The notes beneath the pieces were generated by a model. The model did no database searches. It saw only the letters and a program-made list of their open reading frames with translations, and was not told the origin of the DNA. The translations under genes were made by a program, and so were the position numbers. Shown here piece after piece: positions 14,181 through 14,220 of a stretch of DNA of 14,220 nt. Position 1 is the stretch's first letter. Each line of letters starts with the position of its first letter. Source of the stretch: an uncultured Eubacteriales bacterium (GTDB taxonomy: Bacteria > Bacillota > Clostridia > Lachnospirales > Lachnospiraceae); the NCBI GenBank assembly GCA_900321145.1, contig ONVB01000074.1:1-14220 (forward strand), in the 5' to 3' direction.

Positions 14181-14220
14181 AGCAGCTCCGAAACACCGGT
14201 ATCATTCCCGATCATCATCC

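Noticed and set aside
1..14220. CRISPR arrays, tRNA or rRNA genes, insertion sequences
   Set aside because: No regularly spaced direct repeats, no cloverleaf or rRNA segments, and no transposase or terminal inverted repeats were seen. The repeated elements in the surface protein are protein domains.

Overview
The window looks like a chromosomal segment of an anaerobic Firmicute, most likely Clostridia/Lachnospiraceae. The reasons are strong GGAGG-type ribosome sites, TTGACA/TATAAT-like promoters, a single-chain PurL of about 1270 residues, a CheC/CheX-type phosphatase, and a large SpaA-repeat surface protein with a sortase-like tail. This assignment is by family resemblance only; no species can be named. 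Every coding region reads through without a visible frameshift.

Layout, left to right. (1) Positions 1-3134, minus strand: a Wadjet/JetABCD-type SMC (MukBEF-like) anti-plasmid defence operon, transcribed right to left as jetA, jetB and jetC. JetC is cut by the left edge after 280 residues, and any jetD nuclease gene would lie beyond that edge. (2) Positions 3162-6974, minus: purL, phosphoribosylformylglycinamidine synthase with a fused glutaminase domain. It ends only 27 bp before jetA with no terminator visible. (3) Positions 7079-8355, minus: a two-gene signalling unit. The upstream gene encodes a CheX-like phosphatase that carries at its N-terminus three good copies, plus one decayed copy, of a 24-residue MshEN/GspE_N motif at an exact 29-residue period. 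Its stop codon overlaps the start of a stand-alone CheY-like receiver. (4) Positions 8537-10189, plus: a membrane-anchored sensor diguanylate cyclase (sensor domain-HAMP-GGDEF), transcribed divergently from the CheX gene through a 181-bp region with two near-consensus promoters. (5) Positions 10144-13989, minus: a 1281-residue secreted surface protein with a signal peptide, a thioester-like N-terminal domain, eight SpaA/CnaB-like repeats, a VPKTS sorting-type motif, a membrane helix and a basic tail. Its 3' end overlaps the 3' end of the cyclase gene tail to tail. (6) Positions 13990-14220: its leader, a strong promoter and upstream palindromes.

How the parts may work together. The cyclase makes c-di-GMP, and MshEN-type motifs are known c-di-GMP binders. 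The divergent cyclase / MshEN-CheX / CheY cluster may therefore form a local circuit in which c-di-GMP controls dephosphorylation of a receiver. The neighbouring adhesin-like protein is a plausible but unproven output. The Wadjet operon is a separate, recognisable defence module placed in the transcriptional shadow of purL.
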